Position numbers and translations under genes: made by a program. 64,000 nt of DNA from JAHCIE01 sp034431435. Lineage in GTDB: Bacteria > Chloroflexota > Anaerolineae > Epilineales > JAHCIE01. This document shows positions 48,724 to 56,994 of the stretch, piece by piece (position 1 is the stretch's first letter; every line of letters starts with the position of its first letter). The notes under the pieces were generated by a model. It made no database searches. It was not told where the DNA came from and saw nothing but the letters and a program-made list of their open reading frames with translations. The stretch spans positions 41,881 to 105,880 of the forward strand of contig DAOUDG010000002.1 in assembly GCA_034431435.1 (NCBI GenBank), given 5' to 3'.

Positions 48724-49404
48724 ATGGCCAAGACCCGCATCGTCTTCTTCGACGCCTGGCACACCCTGTTCACCGTCCGCGCCCACGGCCCCGAGCGGCT
48801 GGCGGCGGCCCTGCGCGCCCTGGACCTGACGGCCTCCGAGGACGACATCCACGCCGCCATCGCTGAGACGCGGGTACGCCTGAAGGCGCTGAACCTGCCC
48901 TTCGTCGCCACGCCGGAGCACGAGCGCGACTGGATGACCACCCAGAGCCGCCTCATGCTGGAGGCGTTGGGCCACGACCCGGCCCTGGCCGAGGCGCTGT
49001 CGGCCCACTCGTGGTACGTGCCTCACTGCGTCCTGTACGACGACTCCCTGGCCGCCCTGAACGACGTCGCCGCTCGCGATGGTCGCGTCGCCCTGCTGTC
49101 CAACGCCTTCCCGTCGCTGCTGGACGCGCTGGCCCACCTGGGTATCGTCGACCGCTTCGACCCACTCGTCATCAGCGCCTTCGAGGGTGTCGAGAAGCCC
49201 GACCCCAGCATCTATCACGCCGCGCTGCGGGCGGCGGCTGTCGCGCCCGGCGAGGCTGTCTTCGTCGACGACCTGCCGGAGAACGTCGCGGCGGCCGACG
49301 CCCTGGGCATGACCGGCGTCCTCATCGATCGGGACGCCGCCCACCCGCGCACGCCGCTACGGCGTATCGTGCGTCTGACCGAGATTGCTACCTTCCTGGA
49401 GTAA
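48724..49404 (+). CDS. HAD superfamily hydrolase
   Basis: About 226 aa. Motif I is FFDAWHTL (nucleophile Asp, with Trp in place of the second Asp seen in phosphatases), motif II LLSNAF, motif III Lys in EKPDPSIYHAAL, motif IV FVDDLPENV. The cap is a helical C1 type (about 18-95). The missing second Asp is seen in dehalogenase-like and some phosphatase members, so the reaction is uncertain. ATG 48724 starts 7 nt after coaE. Confidence 0.9.
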   Translation: MAKTRIVFFDAWHTLFTVRAHGPERLAAALRALDLTASEDDIHAAIAETRVRLKALNLPFVATPEHERDWMTTQSRLMLEALGHDPALAEALSAHSWYVPHCVLYDDSLAALNDVAARDGRVALLSNAFPSLLDALAHLGIVDRFDPLVISAFEGVEKPDPSIYHAALRAAAVAPGEAVFVDDLPENVAAADALGMTGVLIDRDAAHPRTPLRRIVRLTEIATFLE

Positions 49405-49411
49405 GTCGCTT

Positions 49412-49603
49412 ATGGACCGTCTTCGCGCCACAACCGCCCGCCACCCCTACCTGACCGCCTGGCTCGTCCTCGCCATTGCGATGGTCATCGTCCTGCTGTG
49501 GGCCGCGAAAGACGCGGGCCTGCTGCCCGGCCAGATGGCCGCCCTCGTCGTCACCACCATCCTGCTCGCCGGCGCATGCGTGTGGATCATCAGCTGGGAT
49601 TAG
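49412..49603 (+). CDS. Small two-helix membrane protein, unknown
   Basis: 63 aa with GGAG ten nt before ATG 49412. A basic N-terminus (MDRLRATTARHPY) is followed by two hydrophobic helices (about 15-33 and 41-60) joined by a short loop KDAGLLPGQ. No family recognised. It is the third gene behind coaE. Confidence 0.65.
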   Translation: MDRLRATTARHPYLTAWLVLAIAMVIVLLWAAKDAGLLPGQMAALVVTTILLAGACVWIISWD

Positions 49604-49610
49604 GAACACG

Positions 49611-50807
49611 CTACGATCTCGGCTGGGCGGCGACCTGCGCCTCCACGTAGCCGAGCCAGGCCGCCTCGAAGGCCTCCGCCCCCACGCCCAGGCTGGCGGG
49701 TAGCAGAGCCTCCCAGGTACGCGCCCCACCCCGCGCCGACCGCGTCATCGCCGCCACCGACGAACGACCATAGGCCGCCGCGACGTACTCCACGATGGTG
49801 ACCGTGGGCAGCATAGAGTCGAAGGTCTGGCGCAGCGTCTGGTAGCGTTGCACGCGGCGCAGGCTCGCGCCGGGCGGCGCGTCGGAGTCGACCCAGGCCA
49901 GGGTGTTCCACTCCACGACGGCCAGTGGCAGATTCCAGACTGCCGCGCCGCTCAGCGGGCGCGTCCAGTCGTCGCGGTGGGTGAGAGTCTCGCCGAGCCA
50001 GCGACCCACATCGAGCTTGAGCTGGCGGATGGGGGTCATGCCCTGGGGCAGGAGGGCCAGGGAGGGCGACGGCAGTCGCGCGATGCCGCCCCGCTGGTCA
50101 CGTTGGGGCGCAAGGGGCGGGTCGAGCGTCACGCGCACGGTCCACACCTCGCCGTCGGAGGCGGGCAGGTCCAGGTCAGCGCGCAGCCGCTGGTAGAAAG
50201 TCTCGATCTCGGCGGCGACGGCTCGCACCGTGGCCGCGTCTCGCTCTGGGTACTCGAAGGCGAAGTGGCGCGTCAGGAGACGGCGCGTCGGCCCCCACAG
50301 CGTCTCGGTTGGGGCCGAGCGCGCCCAGCGGCCATCGATGTAGCGGTAGGGTAGCGCCTGCCGGTAGTCCAGGGGCTGGCCGGGGAAGTCGGGCACGCGG
50401 ACGCGCAGCACGACCAGAGCCTCGTCGCCGTGCGCCTCGACGCTCTCCACCTGAACCTGGGGCGTCCCGCGCCGCGCTAACCGCGCGTACTGCGGGAACA
50501 TGCGAAACTCCTGAATATGCTCGTCACGCCAGCCAGCGGGAATGTCGGGGTCGATGAGGGTCTCAAACAAGGCGACGTCGCGGCTCTGCCACGCCCACAA
50601 CTCCAGGTCGGCCGTCGCCTGCACGTCGGCGCGCAGCCGCTCCTCGCGGCGCGGCGTCTCCCAGGCGAGCCAGCCTGCGACCGCCAGGCCCACGGCCAGG
50701 GCGGCCAGGGGCAGCAGCAGCCAGCGGCGGCCCGGCCGCCAGCGGCGCGGCCCCACCGGCTCCGGCGCATCGTCACCCCACGTCTCGCCGACTCGCCATT
50801 CCAGCAT
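49611..50807 (-). CDS. Membrane-anchored protein, possibly a degenerate MA-type peptidase
   Basis: 398 aa. A basic N-terminus and one transmembrane helix (about 29-48) place the rest outside. Residues about 50-190 look like a small alpha/beta domain. The C-terminal half (FAFEYPERDAATVRAVAAEI, then EWNTLAWVDSD, then SLGVGAEAFEAAWLGYVEAQ) resembles the layout of peptidase MA-like gluzincins, but the HExxH zinc motif is absent. It may be an inactive relative, for example a binding protein. GGGAG lies before ATG 50807. Confidence 0.65.
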   Translation of the reverse strand: MLEWRVGETWGDDAPEPVGPRRWRPGRRWLLLPLAALAVGLAVAGWLAWETPRREERLRADVQATADLELWAWQSRDVALFETLIDPDIPAGWRDEHIQEFRMFPQYARLARRGTPQVQVESVEAHGDEALVVLRVRVPDFPGQPLDYRQALPYRYIDGRWARSAPTETLWGPTRRLLTRHFAFEYPERDAATVRAVAAEIETFYQRLRADLDLPASDGEVWTVRVTLDPPLAPQRDQRGGIARLPSPSLALLPQGMTPIRQLKLDVGRWLGETLTHRDDWTRPLSGAAVWNLPLAVVEWNTLAWVDSDAPPGASLRRVQRYQTLRQTFDSMLPTVTIVEYVAAAYGRSSVAAMTRSARGGARTWEALLPASLGVGAEAFEAAWLGYVEAQVAAQPRS

Positions 50808-50828
50808 CGGCGGCTCCCGTGCTATTCA

Positions 50829-50849
50829 TTCCTCCCTCGGCGGGAGGAA
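50829..50849 (-). terminator. Hairpin between the YdcF/SanA-like gene and 50807
   Basis: TTCCTCCC pairs with GGGAGGAA (8 bp, 5-nt loop). It lies about 120 nt past the stop at 50968, with TGAATAG after it on the minus strand. A weak terminator candidate. Confidence 0.4.
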
Positions 50850-50967
50850 GCTATACAGGGTCCAGCATGAGAATGCTGATAGGGGGCGCGGGGTGTGGCC
50901 GTCCCGCGCCTGGCCTGCGGCGAGCGTGACTGGCTGTCCGCCGCGAGCGATTTCACATAGACCTGGG

Positions 50968-51693
50968 TTACGTTGTCTGCCCCTGCGCCGCGTGGCGCAC
51001 GGCGGCAAAGCGCGTCCGCTCCAGCCTGCGCGCCGCCTTCTCGATGCCCTCGGTCATGCCCAGCCGCCCCACCGTGTAGTACCACACCAGGGCCAACGTC
51101 TCGCGCAGCGTGTAGAACCGCCGCAGGCGGTCGATCGTGTACAGGCGGCTGTCATAGGCTGGCGCGCCGTACGCCGCGAAGCCCACATCGCGCGCCATCT
51201 GACGCGCCCGCAGCATGTGGAAGGGGTCGCTGACCACCAGCGCGGTGCGCCAGCCGCGCGCCTGCGCTTCGCGCGCGGCGGTGAGCATGCTCTCCTGGGT
51301 CGATGTTGCTCCGGTGTCGAGGACCAGCGCGCTGTCGGGGACGCCCGCCGCGAGGGCCACGCGGCGCATGGCCTCGGCCTCGGCGGGCGGGAAGCGCCCC
51401 AGGCCCCCCGTCAGGAACAGGGTCGGCGCGTAGCCCGCCTGATAGAGTTCGATGCCGCGCTCGACGCGCGAGCGCAGGCTGTTGCTCGGCTGGCCGTCGG
51501 CGCGCACCTGGCTGCCGAGGACGATGATCACATCGGCCGGCTGCGCCTCGTCCTCCTCCGCCTGCCGGTCTACTGCCTTGTAGAGGCCGGCCACGGTCAG
51601 AGCCAGTGTCAGCCCGCCCAGCGTTACGCCGACCAGAATCGTTCTCAGTCGCACCCGTCTCATCCTCATGTGTTCCATACAACCCATACCCAT
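50968..51693 (-). CDS. YdcF/SanA-like DUF218 envelope protein
   Basis: 241 aa. One N-terminal membrane helix (about 17-40), then the DUF218 domain: VIIVLGSQVRADG, SLRSRVERGIELYQAG, LFLTGGLG, DTGATSTQESM and VVSDPFHMLRARQMA. SanA-like proteins act in envelope integrity or vancomycin exclusion; the reaction is unclear. The first ATG (51693) is supported by a TTGCCC-17-TATAGT promoter whose start falls 2-3 nt before it, so the message is nearly leaderless. Internal ATGs at 51678, 51669 and 51663 lack ribosome sites. Confidence 0.87.
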   Translation of the reverse strand: MGMGCMEHMRMRRVRLRTILVGVTLGGLTLALTVAGLYKAVDRQAEEDEAQPADVIIVLGSQVRADGQPSNSLRSRVERGIELYQAGYAPTLFLTGGLGRFPPAEAEAMRRVALAAGVPDSALVLDTGATSTQESMLTAAREAQARGWRTALVVSDPFHMLRARQMARDVGFAAYGAPAYDSRLYTIDRLRRFYTLRETLALVWYYTVGRLGMTEGIEKAARRLERTRFAAVRHAAQGQTT

Positions 51694-51701
51694 CAGAGCA
51701 A

Positions 51702-51730
51702 ACTATAGCCCGCTGCCTTACACCGGGCAA
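51702..51730 (-). promoter_or_regulatory. Promoter of the YdcF/SanA-like gene (near-leaderless)
   Basis: On the minus strand TTGCCC (51730-51725), 17 bp, TATAGT (51707-51702). ATG 51693 follows eight bases after the -10. No Shine-Dalgarno sequence is seen. Confidence 0.6.
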
Positions 51731-51735
51731 GCCGA

Positions 51736-51819
51736 CGTGAAACGTGATGCGTGGTATGTGAGCCACTTCGACTGTTTTCACACCTCACGCCCCACGTTTT
51801 ACGCGCCTCACGCTTCACG
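51736..51819. repeat. Inverted pair of a short dispersed repeat
   Basis: CGTGAAACGTGATGCGTG (51736-51753) and, inverted, CGCGCCTCACGCTTCACG (51802-51819) share a GTGAAnCGTGAnGCG core that also occurs at 45718-45732. They could form a long imperfect hairpin between two divergent genes. The -35 of the SUI1 promoter falls within the right copy. Confidence 0.55.
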
Positions 51820-51842
51820 TTCCCCCCGCCTTGTGCTACACT
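51814..51842 (+). promoter_or_regulatory. Promoter of the SUI1 gene
   Basis: TTCACG, 17 bp, TACACT, with TG-C in front of the -10 making it an extended -10. The start would be near 51849, 29 nt before GTG 51878. Confidence 0.6.
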
Positions 51843-51877
51843 GACCCCGTTGCACGCCCCATACCAGGAGACGCCCC

Positions 51878-52222
51878 GTGAGCCTGCGACGCCCCCGCGG
51901 CCGAATCGTCTACTCCACCGACCCCCGCCCGGACGATGAGTCACCGCCCCAGGCGAAGCCGCCCCAGAAAGCCGCACCCGGCGGCCAGACGGTCTACGTC
52001 GAGCGCGACCGCAAGCGGCGGCGCGGCAAGACGGTGACTGTCGTCAGCGGCCTGCCCGGTAGCGAGGACAGCCTGCGCGACCTGCTCAAGACCCTGCAGA
52101 AGCTGGTCGGCGCGGGCGGCACAGTCCACGCGGGCGAAATCGAGGTCCAGGGCGACCACCGCGAGCGCGTCGCCGAGCACCTGACCCGGTTGGGCTACAA
52201 GGTCAAGTTCAAGGGCGGGTGA
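51878..52222 (+). CDS. SUI1/eIF1-like translation factor (YciH family)
   Basis: 114 aa. An unstructured Pro/Arg-rich N-terminus (1-45) precedes a complete SUI1 fold (VYVERDRKRRRGKTVTVVSG, LRDLLKTLQKLVGAGGTVHA, EIEVQGDHRERVAEHLTRLG). YciH-like proteins bind the small ribosomal subunit and proofread start-site choice. CAGGAG precedes GTG 51878. A link with the leaderless messages nearby is possible but only inference. Confidence 0.92.
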   Translation: MSLRRPRGRIVYSTDPRPDDESPPQAKPPQKAAPGGQTVYVERDRKRRRGKTVTVVSGLPGSEDSLRDLLKTLQKLVGAGGTVHAGEIEVQGDHRERVAEHLTRLGYKVKFKGG

Positions 52223-52268
52223 TGCGGAGCGACTGGCCCGGAGACGCTAAGGGACACAGCGTGAGCCT

Positions 52269-54221
52269 ATGACAGCGACCGTCACGATTGGATTCGATCT
52301 GGGCCACGGCGAGATGGCCCTCACCCGGCAGGCCGTTACCGGCCGCGCCGAGCCGGAGGTCATCGAGATCCACGGCCGCCGCAGCCAGGTCACCGCCGTC
52401 GCCGAGACCATCACGCCCGACGGCGCGCCGACAGTCCTCATCGGCGAGGATGCCGTGGAGGCCTTCGATATGGCCGCGCCGGAGGCGGCGGTGCTGGAGA
52501 TTGGCTTCAAGGGCCATCCGGGCCGCAACCCCAAGGCCCAGGCCTATGTACCCCTGCTGGCAACGGCGGTCTACCAGTACATCCTCGACCACAACATCCT
52601 GGCCGACGACGAGTCGCCCTATTTCTTCGTCGGCTACCCGGCCGGCTGGGACGACGCCGAGCGCGACGCCTACGCCGCCCTGCTGGCGCAGTCGCGCATC
52701 CCGCGCCTGATGGTCGTGCCGGAGTCGCGCGCCGCCCTGGCCCACGCCGCCGAGACCGGCGGCCTGACGGTGGACCAGATACGCGGGCCGGTGCTGGTCA
52801 TCGACATCGGCTCGTCGACGACGGACTTCACCCTGCAACGTTCCCTCAAGAGCGAGACGTCCAGCTTCGGCGTCGAGCTGGGGGCGGCCCTCATCGACCG
52901 CGCCCTCCTGGCCCGCGTCCTGCCCCAGCAGCGCGACGCCGAGGCGCTGCAAGCCATCGTGGACCAGTACCCATCCTACCGCAACCGCCTGGAACTGGTG
53001 GCGCGCAAGGCCAAGGAAGGCTACTTCAAGCGCCTGGATTCGGACCTGTACCGCAACACGGGGCAGCGGCCGGTCCATAAGGAGATCGAGGACATCCAGC
53101 GTCGGTACGTGTTCCGCGTGACGGTGGACGGCCCCTTGATGGACGAGGTGCTACGGCAGCCTCTGGCCGAGTTGGGCGGCCGTAGCTGGCAGGACGCCTT
53201 CCACGCGGCGGCCGTCGAGGCCAGGCGTCGCTGGCTGGATGCCGAGGGCCTGGGGGGGGGCGTGGTTCTGGCGACGGGCGGCGCGTCGCGCATGGACTTC
53301 ATCGCCGAGGTGTGCAAAGAGGTGTTCACCGGCTGGCGCTACGTGGTGGGCACGGAGCCAGACCTGGCGATCGCGCGCGGGCTGGCGCGCTGGGGGCGCA
53401 ACTACCTGCGCACGGCGGCCTTCGACCGCGAGGCTGAGGTATTCCTCCGCGACGACGTGCCTGCCCTGGTGGCCGAGGCTGCGCCCGACCTGATCGATCG
53501 CCTCAGCGGCCCGCTGGCTGACGCCCTGATCGCCCAGGTGATTCAGCCGGCGCTGCGCGACTGGCGCGGCCATCAGGTGCGCACCCTGGCCGACCTGGAG
53601 GCAACGCTACCGGCGCGAGCGGAGGCGTGGCTACAGGGCGAGGCAGCGCGCCAGGTGGTCAACGATGCGGTCGCCGACTGGCTGCGGCCACTGCTGCTGC
53701 GCATCCACGACGGCCTGCGCCCCATCTGCGCCCGCTACGGCATCGCCGGCGACCCCTTCGCCATCCTGGTGGACTTCAAGCCGGGCGGCCTGGCGACGGC
53801 TGTCAGCGGGCAGGATGCGAACTGGGGGCTACTGACGAACCTGGTGCGCGACCTGGTGGGTGGGACGAGCGCGGCGGTTCTCGGCGTGCTGCTGGTGCTG
53901 GCCCAGGGCGCGCTGTTCCGCCTGGGGCCGGCGGGCTGGGCGGTGGCGGCGGTCGTGACGGCCGTCGCATTGCTGGCGGGCAAGGGCGTCGGCGAGGGCT
54001 ACGTCAAGACGATGAACGTCCCCTACCCGGCGCGCGGCCCACTGCTGAGCGAGGGCCGCATCCGCGACGTGAGCGCGGATCTGCGCCCCCGCCTCCAACA
54101 GGGCATCCACGACACTCTCCAGGCCAGCAACCTGACGGCGACCGTCACGGCGGAGGTCGAGGCGGGACTGCGCGAGATGCTGGCGGCGCGCGTGGCGGAG
54201 GTAAGGCTGCTGATCGGGTAG
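52269..54221 (+). CDS. Hsp70-like actin-fold ATPase with C-terminal membrane hairpin
   Basis: 650 aa. An actin/Hsp70 ATPase occupies about 1-390: phosphate-1 loop IGFDLGHGE (7-15), a long insert, VVPESRAALAHA, phosphate-2 VIDIGSSTTDFTL (about 178-190) and the adenosine motif ATGGASRMDFI (about 335). There is no DnaK substrate-binding domain. Instead about 390-530 is helical, then two close hydrophobic helices (about 540-585), then an amphipathic tail. It may be a membrane-linked filament or chaperone-like ATPase. ATG 52269 lacks a strong ribosome site. It follows SUI1 by 46 nt. Confidence 0.82.
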   Translation: MTATVTIGFDLGHGEMALTRQAVTGRAEPEVIEIHGRRSQVTAVAETITPDGAPTVLIGEDAVEAFDMAAPEAAVLEIGFKGHPGRNPKAQAYVPLLATAVYQYILDHNILADDESPYFFVGYPAGWDDAERDAYAALLAQSRIPRLMVVPESRAALAHAAETGGLTVDQIRGPVLVIDIGSSTTDFTLQRSLKSETSSFGVELGAALIDRALLARVLPQQRDAEALQAIVDQYPSYRNRLELVARKAKEGYFKRLDSDLYRNTGQRPVHKEIEDIQRRYVFRVTVDGPLMDEVLRQPLAELGGRSWQDAFHAAAVEARRRWLDAEGLGGGVVLATGGASRMDFIAEVCKEVFTGWRYVVGTEPDLAIARGLARWGRNYLRTAAFDREAEVFLRDDVPALVAEAAPDLIDRLSGPLADALIAQVIQPALRDWRGHQVRTLADLEATLPARAEAWLQGEAARQVVNDAVADWLRPLLLRIHDGLRPICARYGIAGDPFAILVDFKPGGLATAVSGQDANWGLLTNLVRDLVGGTSAAVLGVLLVLAQGALFRLGPAGWAVAAVVTAVALLAGKGVGEGYVKTMNVPYPARGPLLSEGRIRDVSADLRPRLQQGIHDTLQASNLTATVTAEVEAGLREMLAARVAEVRLLIG

Positions 54222-54237
54222 CGGGCTGACGGCTGGT

Positions 54238-54333
54238 GGCGGGAGCCGTGGCCGGTGGTCGGTGGTCAGTGGCCGGCCGTGGCGGATGGCGCATAGCCGA
54301 TGGCGGGAGGCGGGAGCCGTGGCCGGTGGTCGG
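54238..54333. repeat. 25-bp direct repeats at the MFS start
   Basis: A perfect 25-bp sequence at 54238-54262 recurs at 54309-54333; it begins GGCGGGAGCCGTGGCC. The surroundings are iterations of GGTGGTC and GGCGGTC. The low-complexity run reaches into the possible N-terminus of the MFS gene, leaving its start uncertain. Confidence 0.75.
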
Positions 54334-55536
54334 CGGTCGATAGTCGGCGGTCGGTCGTGGGCGACAGGCGCGCTCTACTTCGCCGCCATCATCGTCTTCA
54401 GCGACATGTATCTCACGCAGCCGATTCTGCCGCTGCTGTCGGCCGAGTTTGGCGTGCCGCCCGCGACGGCGGGGTTGACCGTGTCGGCGGTGGTACTGCT
54501 CATCGCCCTGGGGTCCACGCTGTATGGGCCGCTGAGTGACACGCTGGGCCGCAAGCCGGTCATGGTCGGTAGCTGCGCGGCGCTGGCGCTGCCAACCTTG
54601 CTGTGCGCCCTGGCGGTCACCTTCCCCAGCCTGCTCCTCTGCCGCGCCTTGCAGGGATTATGCATTCCGGGCGTGACAGCGGTGGCGGTGGCCTACCTGG
54701 GTGACGTGGTTCCGCCAGGTAGACTGGGCCGCGCCGTCGGTGGCTGGATCGCGGCCAACGTGGCGGGCGGGCTGACAGGTCGCGTCGCCAGTGGCGTCAT
54801 CACCGACTTCTTCGGCTGGCGAGCCGCCTTCGTGACCTTCGCCGGGTTGACGCTACTGGCGGCTGTGTTGATGCTCGTCGCCCTGCCCCGCGATCACAAG
54901 ACGGCGGCGGTGGGTTGGGCGCGGGCCTACCGCGCCATGTTCGCCCACGTCGGCGACCGGCGGCTGCGCGGGGCGTTCCTCATCGGCGGCGCGCTGTTCT
55001 TCGGCTTCCTCGGCCTGTTCACCTATCTCCCCTACTACCTGACGGGCGCGCCCTTTTTCCTGTCGCCGGGCGTCGTGGCCTTCGCCTACCTGAGCTACCT
55101 GGCCGGGGTGGTCGTGTCGCCCATCGCGGGCAACCTGTCGCAGCGAGCGCCGCGCCGCCTGATTATCGGCCTGGGCCTGGGCATCGCCATGCTGGGCCTC
55201 GCGCTGACGCTCGTCCAGGCCGTGCCGGTCATCGTGGTGAGCCTGTTCATCGTCTGCACGGGGATGTTCATGGCCCAGGCCGTCGCCCCCGCGCTGGTCA
55301 ACGCCCTGGCGGCGACGGCGAAGGGCGGCGCGGGCGCGCTCTATCTGGTAAGCTACTATATCGGCGGCACCCTCGGCGGCGTCGTGCCGGGCCTGGGCTG
55401 GCAGGCGTGGGGCTGGCGCGGCGTGGTGGGCATCTGCCTGGCCGCCTTCGTGCTGGCCCTGGCCGCCGACCTCTGGCTCGTCCGCGAGCCGCTGGCGACG
55501 CGCAGCATGGCGAAGGGCGCGCCGGGGGAGGAGTAA
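54319..55536 (+). CDS. MFS transporter
   Basis: About 405 aa with twelve helices. The cytoplasmic loop motif GPLSDTLGRKPV between helices 2 and 3 is motif A of the superfamily. SDMYLTQPILPLLSAEF in helix 1 resembles the YnfM/arabinose-efflux group. I place the start at GTG 54319 with GGGAGG eight nt upstream; ATG 54286 and GTG 54262 are alternatives inside a repeat region. It probably exports a small molecule. Confidence 0.9.
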   Translation: MAGGRRSIVGGRSWATGALYFAAIIVFSDMYLTQPILPLLSAEFGVPPATAGLTVSAVVLLIALGSTLYGPLSDTLGRKPVMVGSCAALALPTLLCALAVTFPSLLLCRALQGLCIPGVTAVAVAYLGDVVPPGRLGRAVGGWIAANVAGGLTGRVASGVITDFFGWRAAFVTFAGLTLLAAVLMLVALPRDHKTAAVGWARAYRAMFAHVGDRRLRGAFLIGGALFFGFLGLFTYLPYYLTGAPFFLSPGVVAFAYLSYLAGVVVSPIAGNLSQRAPRRLIIGLGLGIAMLGLALTLVQAVPVIVVSLFIVCTGMFMAQAVAPALVNALAATAKGGAGALYLVSYYIGGTLGGVVPGLGWQAWGWRGVVGICLAAFVLALAADLWLVREPLATRSMAKGAPGEE

Positions 55537-55577
55537 CGCCAGGCCGCAAGGCCCGAAGGGGTAAAGGCGCCGCGCGC

Positions 55578-55606
55578 TTGGCCGCAGCCGCCGGTCCGCA
55601 TACAAT
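55578..55606 (+). promoter_or_regulatory. Promoter of the stress-protein-like gene
   Basis: TTGGCC, 17 bp, TACAAT. The start would be near 55613, 35 nt before ATG 55648. AGGAG lies in the leader. Confidence 0.65.
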
Positions 55607-55647
55607 AGACACACCATCCTTTCCCAATTTCTGCCAGGAGCGCCTCG

Positions 55648-56100
55648 ATGGCGTACGCGATTCGCCTGTTCGATGATTTTGACACGGCCAGCAAGGCCGT
55701 AGACATGCTGCTACAGCGCAAGTACCCCGCCCCAAGTATCGCCGTCGTTTTTCGGGACGGCAACCACCGACTGCGCCGCCTCGACGGGGCCGAGGTCGAA
55801 GCCGGTGATCCCACCGCCGGAATGAGTTTCAGCTTCCTCACCGGCTGGCTCGCCAGCGCCGATGACGATACCTTCGTCGCCGACCTGGGCGCGGCCCTCG
55901 TCCAGGTCGGCGCGCCGGCCGCCGCCGGCGCCGCGCTTCAGCGCCTGATCGAAGGCGGCAAGGTGCTCGTCTCCGTCGCCACGGAGGACTTCCGCGTCGA
56001 GGACGTGGGCAACATCCTCGATGACGCCTCAGGCAAGCTGCTCGCGCACTACGAGGAGCTTGCCGACGACGATCAGCCGGGTGTCGATGTCAGCAACTAG
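55648..56100 (+). CDS. Small alpha/beta protein, general-stress-protein-like
   Basis: 150 aa. MAYAIRLFDDFDTASKAVDML resembles the start of general stress protein 17M/YflT and related domains in which a helix after the first strand carries the AVDML motif. A second half (ADLGAALVQVGAPAAAGAAL, GGKVLVSVATEDF) forms another alpha/beta unit. No catalytic residues stand out. AGGAG lies 8 nt before the ATG. It could be a stress protein but the family call is tentative. Confidence 0.7.
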   Translation: MAYAIRLFDDFDTASKAVDMLLQRKYPAPSIAVVFRDGNHRLRRLDGAEVEAGDPTAGMSFSFLTGWLASADDDTFVADLGAALVQVGAPAAAGAALQRLIEGGKVLVSVATEDFRVEDVGNILDDASGKLLAHYEELADDDQPGVDVSN

Positions 56101-56116
56101 CGAGCATCGCCTCCCC

Positions 56117-56992
56117 ATGCGAACCCTGCTCACCCGCGCCGCTCTGCTGACCGCGGCATGCGCCCTGGTCGGTGGGGGCGGCTTCGCCTGGTACTGGCGA
56201 TTTCTCCATCGCCTGCCCACGGAGTTCGCCACGCCCCTCGACGAGGCGCGCTCGCAGGCGGCGGGGCGGCCGGTCCTCATCGAAGGCTGGGGCGGTGGCG
56301 GCCACATTACCCGCACACCCATTATCTTTGTCCACGGCACGACCGGCGCGGCGTGGAACTGGGGCATCGCGCGCGCCCTGTTTCGCCTGTGGGGCTACCA
56401 GCCCGGTGAGCTGTGGGCGCTGACCTATGGCTGGGGCGGCGAATGGCACGTGGATCCCAATGGTGTCGAGACGCGCGACGACAGTGTGGATGAGAACCTG
56501 GCCGACCTGGACGGCTTTGTCAACGCCGTGCTGGCCTATGCTCAGCAGCGCAACCCGGCGATTCAGCAGGTGGACATCGTCGGCCACAGCATGGGTGGGG
56601 TGTTGGCGCGCAAGTGGATGCAGGCGGGCCACGCTCCTCGGGTGCGGCGGCTCGTGACTCTGGATAGCCCCCATCACGGTATCGCCGGCTGGTGGCTGCG
56701 CGAGGGCCGCTGCGCCGACGGCTGGACGCGCTTCTGCCAGGACTTCGAGGTCGGCAGTCCGTGGCTCGCGGAACTCAATCAGAAGCCGGAAGTATCGCCC
56801 GGCGTCAGGGCGCTGGCCGTCTACGACGGGACCGGCCAATATTCGTTCAACGCCACGCCCCTGTCGCCCGCGTTGGAGGGGGCCGACAATCTCGCCTACA
56901 ACCGGGAGCGGGGCGCGCGCGTCCGTCACATCGCCTACGTCTATGACCCTGGCGTACTGCGCGAGGTATTCAAGTGGCTGAGCAAGGAGTAG
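56117..56992 (+). CDS. Membrane-anchored alpha/beta hydrolase, lipase-like
   Basis: About 291 aa. An N-terminal helix (about 6-26) works as signal or anchor. The alpha/beta fold begins with IIFVHGTTGAAWNWG (oxyanion HG) and has the nucleophile elbow VGHSMGG. LVTLDSPHHG follows, as in triacylglycerol lipase and EstA-type lipases. A candidate catalytic Asp is in VYDGTGQYS; the His is not certain. It starts 16 nt after the previous stop; the reading frame extends further upstream but overlaps that gene. A lipid or ester substrate outside the membrane is likely. Confidence 0.86.
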   Translation: MRTLLTRAALLTAACALVGGGGFAWYWRFLHRLPTEFATPLDEARSQAAGRPVLIEGWGGGGHITRTPIIFVHGTTGAAWNWGIARALFRLWGYQPGELWALTYGWGGEWHVDPNGVETRDDSVDENLADLDGFVNAVLAYAQQRNPAIQQVDIVGHSMGGVLARKWMQAGHAPRVRRLVTLDSPHHGIAGWWLREGRCADGWTRFCQDFEVGSPWLAELNQKPEVSPGVRALAVYDGTGQYSFNATPLSPALEGADNLAYNRERGARVRHIAYVYDPGVLREVFKWLSKE

Positions 56993-56994
56993 CC

